Shown here: in pieces, positions 17,201 to 21,660 of the stretch
Numbering within the stretch: position 1 is the stretch's first letter
Layout of the letters: every line of letters begins with the position of its first letter
Assembly: GCA_002081555.1 (NCBI GenBank)
Contig: KV921138.1
Span: 1-21,660 of the forward strand
From: Protostelium mycophagum
Lineage: Eukaryota; Evosea; Variosea; Protosteliida; Protosteliaceae
DNA: 21,660 bases
Reading direction: 5' to 3'
Made by a program: the position numbers and the translations under genes
Notes under the pieces: generated by a model
What the model was told of the DNA's origin: nothing
The model's database searches: none
What the model saw: the letters and a program-made list of their open reading frames with translations, nothing else

Positions 17201-19925
17201 TTAGAAGGCAAAGGCGACTTCAAAATAGTCACTCTTCGTTCCCTCCAATAACTTGGTGATGGGTGTGTCGATGCGGTTTCTCATCTGTGCATGCTTCGCG
17301 GCATAGTCCATCGCGTTCTTCTTTGCTTCTGATGAGGCCTTCTTTCCGATCCAGCAGAAGAAATCGACACCGACGTCTAACAGGAAGACGTCATCTGAAT
17401 TTAAGAGGTCATATTTAATGTCCACACCGGCCGCGACCAGTGCAAATGTGAAGCCTCCGGCGTCCAAAACAAGCCTGAAGATGTCAATTGTTACACAATA
17501 GAAGAAAACGCACTTGTACAGCTGTCTGTTTCTGGCGAGTTCTTCGAGGTCGACGTAATCATCGTCCTCATGAGCAGGGGACACAGGACCACGCCCTCCC
17601 ATAGCTTCCCAGAACACTCCGTCTTCCATACCTTCGTCTACAACCGGTCAAAATGTGTCATCTGTGGCATTAACATACCGACGATGACTGTGCTGGTCTT
17701 TCCAGTTCTTTCATTCACAAAACTGCGAAGAATCTATTCGAGTCAGAAAACTCTTTGGAATTTCATCGAGATTTCACCTCGTTGGCTCTTCTGCGGTTAG
17801 CAGCTGTGGAATCCTTACCAATCCACTGATAGACTTTTCTTCCAGTGTCTAAAACACAACACTCTCCACTGTTCAAATACGTGAAGCTGACCTGTAAAAA
17901 TCAACCAAACCCCTTCAAATCCTCTCACCTTCCCGAGGTACACACGGATGTTCTTTCTGCCCTTCACACGCAAAAGTCTGGCAGCGTCATTCTTGGACTC
18001 CTGCACATAATGTATAGAGTGGTCTGGGAATCCAGAGAGAAAGTCTTTACTTTCAAGTCCTTGGTGCTGCTGTTGTCAGAACGACTCAGAGCTTTAAGAA
18101 TCACCTGTTTTTTCAGGGGGAAGGTTGTGGGGTATACGGCGGAAAGGTCTTCGGCTCTTTTAGTCAAAACATCAGCCAAATCTTGATTTGTCTTGTGGCC
18201 TGTCCAAGTGAAGAGGCGGTGGGTGATATTACCAGAGGGGTCTTCTTCTGTCTACAACGATTAGTTTCATTAGAAAATAATGTGAGCAAACTTACTCTGG
18301 CCACAATGTATCCAACATCTGAGGCGAACTCTCTGTGCAAATATTGAGAGAAACATCTTTTTCAGTAAAATTTCGACAAAAATTCACCTTGTTCTGTTGG
18401 CTGGTTGTTTTTTGAGCTCACCATCAACAAGTCTGTACTTTGTCATTGTGACCCCTGAAAATCTGTCAGAGATAACTCTTCTCCCCCTACTCACTTGTTC
18501 TGTTGTTCAAACCATCATCCATCCACGTGATAAGACCTCCACCATCTACATCTTTGATCAATGTCTCGTGGATCTCCTGAAAACTCACCGTCGTGGTCTT
18601 CTTCATCTGCTTTGGCTTTCTTTCTGTTGGCTTCTTCTGATTCCTCAGCCGCAATCCGGGCACGCTCTGCCGCTTCTGCGGCTTCGGCTGCTTGTTTTGC
18701 TTCGGCTAATCTGGCACTCGTAGCTTCAGCTTCTGCAGCCAATCGGGATGCTTCTGCCGCTGCCGCAGCGGCAACGGCCGCTTGTGCGTCAGCTTCCTCT
18801 CTTGCCTTTCTTTCGGCCTCCTCATGCTCTTTGGCTCTTCTCTCTGCTTCAAGGCGAGCGGCCTCTTCGTCCTTTGCCTTTTTCTCTGCTGCGAGTAGAA
18901 GTTCTTCGAGGGCAAGTTTCTCCGCGGCTAGTTCCTCCTGTCTTATTGCTTCAGCAGCCGCAACACGTTCGGCCTCTTCGAGCGCGGCTCTCTCTGCTGC
19001 CGCCTTGTTGGCGGCCTCCTGCTCCCTCTTGGCCTTTCTTTCCGCCTTTGCCTGGAGCTTCTTCTCCATCTCTTCTCTTCTCAACCTATCGGCCGCTATG
19101 GCTTCGTCGTTTTCAGGGAGCCCAACACCAGGACCCCGAAGAACCTCCTCCTTGGCCCTCTTGTCTGCCTCTTCTTTGCGAATCCTCTCTTTTCGGATCT
19201 CCTCTTCTTTGTCCATGGTGTTGATTGCGGGAGATGCAGGTGCGGAAGGTCTGGGTTCACCAGGTGTCGATGGTGCCGGTCTCTGTGATGGATCAGGATA
19301 CTAATAGTGATGATCAGATCCTCACGTCTTTTGTCTGAAAATTGACACGGACATGCAAGCGACCTTGAACTCCCTTCATGCTGTTTTTGGAAGGAACTAG
19401 ATCACACCATCTCTCTATGAGTTCATTGGCTAAAATGTGATTGGTCTGCACATAACAAACACCTAAATTCTCGTCCTTTCCCATTGAACCTGTTGGTCAT
19501 TTAATACCAGTTACATTTCGATTGAGACCTACTCTTGTTGTATACTGAAAACTTCAGTCTATGTTCTGGGCCAATTGTGATGTTATTCCCTGTTGGAAAT
19601 CAGACGATGCAGACACTTCTAGAGACTCACACTCCAAGAGCTCCTCCCAAACTGGATGAGTTGGATTGTATTTAGATGTTTTTGTCTTTATATAAGCAGT
19701 TGTGCCGACCTGCATTTCCATTAAATGGTTAGAGGACATCGGCACTCACCTTCACAAATGGGCGAGAAGCTTTAGCATGGAGGGACTCAGCCTCTATAAC
19801 TTTCACAGCAAGATATCCTGTGTTGTTTCAGCTCCATTGATCACCTCCCCATTTTTACCTTGCATTGGCTTTTTGTATGGATCCAGGGACCCTTTATATT
19901 CGGTTAGAAGACTGACGTACGACAT
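17201..19925 (-). CDS. C2 domain - Ala/Glu/Lys coiled coil - three gelsolin repeats
   Basis: The start is ATG 19925 (MSYVSLLTEYKG); an in-frame extension upstream is possible. The C2 domain runs GYLAVKVIEAESLHAKASRP, VGTTAYIKTKTSKYNPTHPV, WEELLEWNNITIGPEHRLKF, SVYNKSSMGKDENLG, then IERWCDLVPSKN and GRLHVRVNFQ. A Pro-rich linker (YPDPSQRPAPSTPGEPRPS) joins about 200 residues of coiled coil rich in Ala, Glu, Lys and Arg (about 18600-19216). Then come three gelsolin repeats: VGYIVAR...HRLFTWTGHKTNQD; RVYLGKVSFTYLNSGECCVL with YQWIGKDSTAANRRRA; and, after FWEAMGGRGPV, LVLDAGGFTFALVAAGVDIK with DVFLLDVGVDFFCWIGKKAS, stop 17201. The three-repeat end with the F...LGG linker is that of severin/fragmin, calcium-dependent actin-severing and capping proteins. 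C2 would add membrane or calcium targeting. Introns are about 40 nt. Domain calls are firm; some exon edges are by eye. Confidence 0.85.
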
Positions 19926-20554
19926 GCTGCTGTTGTTTTCTTCTCTTAACCACCCTCTGCTGTTGCCTCCTGTCGGTCGTCTTAGCTTTTGGGGATCGTA
20001 AAAATAACGGTTCGTGAACGACAGTTACCGAGACGGGTCTCGGTTGTGACACAATTACTGTTAATGCGAGGAGACACCTTTGCTTCTGATCCTTCGCATT
20101 GAGCTTCCACCTTTTTCAGCGATTCCCGCCATTTTCTTCAGGCAATTTTGAATTTGAAAGGCTTTTTACTGGTTTAACTGTCACTTCGCTCATCAATCTA
20201 CAAGAGTGTAGAAAGACTTTTTGTCGTGGAAGCGAGACCAATTAAAGTCACACGTGTCCCCGTTGTGGAACAAACACCACTTAAGAGACTGTCTCCAAGT
20301 ACACTGGGACTTTCCGATTAAGTTCCTTCTAAAAACACGTTTCAAAAGATCCATGTGTTGGTGTGTGCTCCTCGTTTGCGACCGACGAAGCTTCGTCTTT
20401 TCGGCAAGGATATTTTATCTTTCGGCTGGGGGCTGTCCCGCACCTTACTTCTTGAAGGACATGTCACCCTTAGAACGGACGACATGCCAAAAGCGCCAAG
20501 TAGACCCGCAAGTGTGGCACGCCATCACGATCAGTCCCTCTATTGCCACAGCTC
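19926..20554. other. Divergent intergenic region
   Basis: About 630 bases between two divergently transcribed genes, so it should hold both promoters. It has an inverted repeat (20027-20044), a cccgccattttc block near 20126 and open frames on plus (about 20220-20600) without recognisable domains. On minus, ATG 20193 (MSEVTVKP) followed by short open pieces could be 5' exons of the C2-gelsolin gene, but the frames could not be joined convincingly. Confidence 0.4.
20027..20044. repeat. Perfect inverted repeat ACCGAGAC/GTCTCGGT
   Basis: Eight-base perfect arms around GG. Nearby words gttacc, ttcgtgaac and ctgttaatgcg are the same GGTAAC/GTTAA vocabulary seen in palindromic introns. Confidence 0.8.
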
Positions 20555-21660
20555 ATGAACAGCCCTCTGGACAATCTCAACTATGGAAAAGAAATAGTTG
20601 ATGTAAGTGGAAGATACATCGCCAGTTACTCACCAGTGCCAGAATGTGATTGGGGGTGATTTTGAAGATATCGAGCTGTTGGCAAGAGAGAAGCCTCACG
20701 TGAGCGAGACCCTCGCAGGGTACCTGATAGATCTCTATGGAGGACAAGATCTTTGGCCAGTCATCAGTAGAGTCGTCATGAAGGCGTATGTCAACAAGAA
20801 TGATATGACACCTCACATCGACACATCAACACTCCATGGAAAGACTTTTGAGAGGATAATCTACGGTGATTTGTGTGTTAACTACTTCAAATCGTTCATA
20901 GAGCCCTATTTTGAAGAGGTTCTGGCCAGCGGACACGTTCATATTGGCACGGATGAGGGTCGGAAGAAGGCGTGTGATATCTCGAGCTGTTTACTTCAAG
21001 CGGTTTCCGGATCTGTCTTCGATTGCCCGGTGTGAGTTGCGTGACTTTCATCTCATCGTTTACATCCCCAGATTCCTTAGACAGACAGCTTGCCTCCTCC
21101 AAAGCACCTTAGGTGGAGATGATGAGCCTATACCCAAAGTCCTCCGAATCATTTTGAACACGATGTTGCTTCCTCTTGTTAAGAATCCACGACTTCTAGG
21201 ACTTCATGTTGGAGGTAATCTCTTGATCAATTTACATCTCGAAGTTGATCTCTTCAGAACGAATATCCATCGGTGTGATGGCTTTACTAGACGAGTGCAG
21301 CAGGTTATTGGACTCCCTCATCAACCAACCGACATCTAATCATCCGGAAATGTACACCATCTTCATCTCAGAATGGACTGTTAAAATAAGTTCTTTCTTC
21401 GAGGAATTCATCGACCAAAAAAATGTGGAAGCATCGGCTGCCATCGTCAAATCACAATTCAAGTAAGATCATCCTCCACATTCACCAGGCATGGACTGAT
21501 CGAGCCATTACAGACTCAATGAGAAGAAGAGACAGAGCGTCATCATTGAAATGGCAAAATTGATTCAGCGAGAGAGTCGATCAACAGCCTCTAGAAGACA
21601 AACCGTGCAGATAGACTACAGCTTTGTGAGGAATATTTCCACTTTTTACAACTTTTTTTT
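20555..21660 (+). CDS. RasGAP-like domain protein, continues beyond the window
   Basis: The start is ATG 20555 (MNSPLDNLNYGKEIVD). Exons: 20555-20602, 20637-21031, 21072-21214, 21258-21462 and 21514-21625, all joined in frame across 34-51 nt introns; a donor GTGAGG follows 21625 and the rest lies outside. The fold is that of a RasGAP: YLIDLYGGQDLWPVISRVV, STLHGKTFERIIYGDLCVNY, FKSFIEPYFEEVL, and a second part IPKVLRIILNTMLLPLVKNP where RasGAPs have the FLRF.PAI motif. Where active RasGAPs carry the arginine finger (LFRxNS), this reads TLHGKT, so the arginine appears to be missing, and the FLRF/PAI residues are weakly kept. It may bind Ras-family GTPases without stimulating hydrolysis. The family call is moderate; loss of activity is inference. 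A C-terminal basic helical stretch (KKRQSVIIEMAKLIQRESR) follows. Confidence 0.6.

Noticed and set aside
18561-19304. A 247-residue plus-strand open frame, very rich in Ser and Ala
   Set aside because: It is the exact antisense of the Ala/Glu/Lys coiled coil of the C2-gelsolin gene. GC-rich Ala/Glu codons on one strand produce open Ser/Ala/Arg frames on the other. No domain or splice context supports it.
1-21660. tRNA genes, rRNA fragments, transposase or reverse transcriptase coding sequence
   Set aside because: Looked for B-box (GGTTCGAATCC-like) sequences, rRNA core words and the usual transposase or polymerase motifs on both strands; none were recognised.

Overview
The window is compact nuclear DNA from a single-celled eukaryote. 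Genes lie on both strands tens to a few hundred bases apart. They are cut by many very short introns (mostly about 35-60 nt, GTGAG/GTAAG...TTGTAG or CAG). Two neighbours even appear to overlap by 4 bases. The proteins suggest an amoebozoan or similar protist: an SH2 domain C-terminal to a kinase fold, a severin-like gelsolin protein, a BTB-TLDc protein, a RasGAP-like protein and a Zn2Cys6 factor of the type known from fungi and social amoebae. This placement is inference from gene content. I saw no tRNA, rRNA, CRISPR array or transposon/retroelement coding sequence.

Layout: 1-538 is a tandem duplication of the 3' end of the first gene with 20-bp minisatellite units inside. 539-1566 (-) is a BTB/T1-TLDc gene. 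1831-7141 (+) is a large SHPRH-like SNF2 helicase in many exons. 7494-7959 (+) is a small ankyrin-like gene. 8127-9748 (-) is an unrecognised multi-exon gene. 9799-9906 (-) is a U6 snRNA gene with its own TATA box and T-run terminator. 9964-10855 (-) is a Zn2Cys6 gene. 11299-12316 (-) is a FAM173/ATPSCKMT-type lysine methyltransferase. 12337-12747 (-) is a small, possibly mitochondrial protein. 12744-14058 (-) is a gene whose C-terminal part resembles dynactin p62. 14101-17081 (+) is a PH-pseudokinase-SH2 gene. 17201-19925 (-) encodes C2, coiled-coil and three gelsolin repeats. 20555 to the window end (+) is a RasGAP-like gene.

The genes do not form one pathway. Themes are chromatin and DNA repair (SHPRH-like), transcription (Zn2Cys6), splicing (U6), mitochondria (methyltransferase and its small neighbour) and cortical signalling/cytoskeleton (PH-pseudokinase-SH2, C2-gelsolin, RasGAP-like, possible dynactin subunit). 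The PH-SH2, C2-gelsolin and RasGAP-like genes are adjacent and could all act at the membrane cortex, but the sequence does not prove a functional link.

The most unusual material is the domain architecture of two proteins (PH-pseudokinase-SH2 and C2-coiled-coil-gelsolin) and the introns. The introns share GAAATTTC blocks, TTTGGCGGGAAA-like blocks and GTTAAC/ACCGCG palindromes, and one 39-nt intron is almost entirely a perfect hairpin. Gene models were spliced by eye; exon edges are reliable where reading frame and a conserved domain agree, and uncertain elsewhere.
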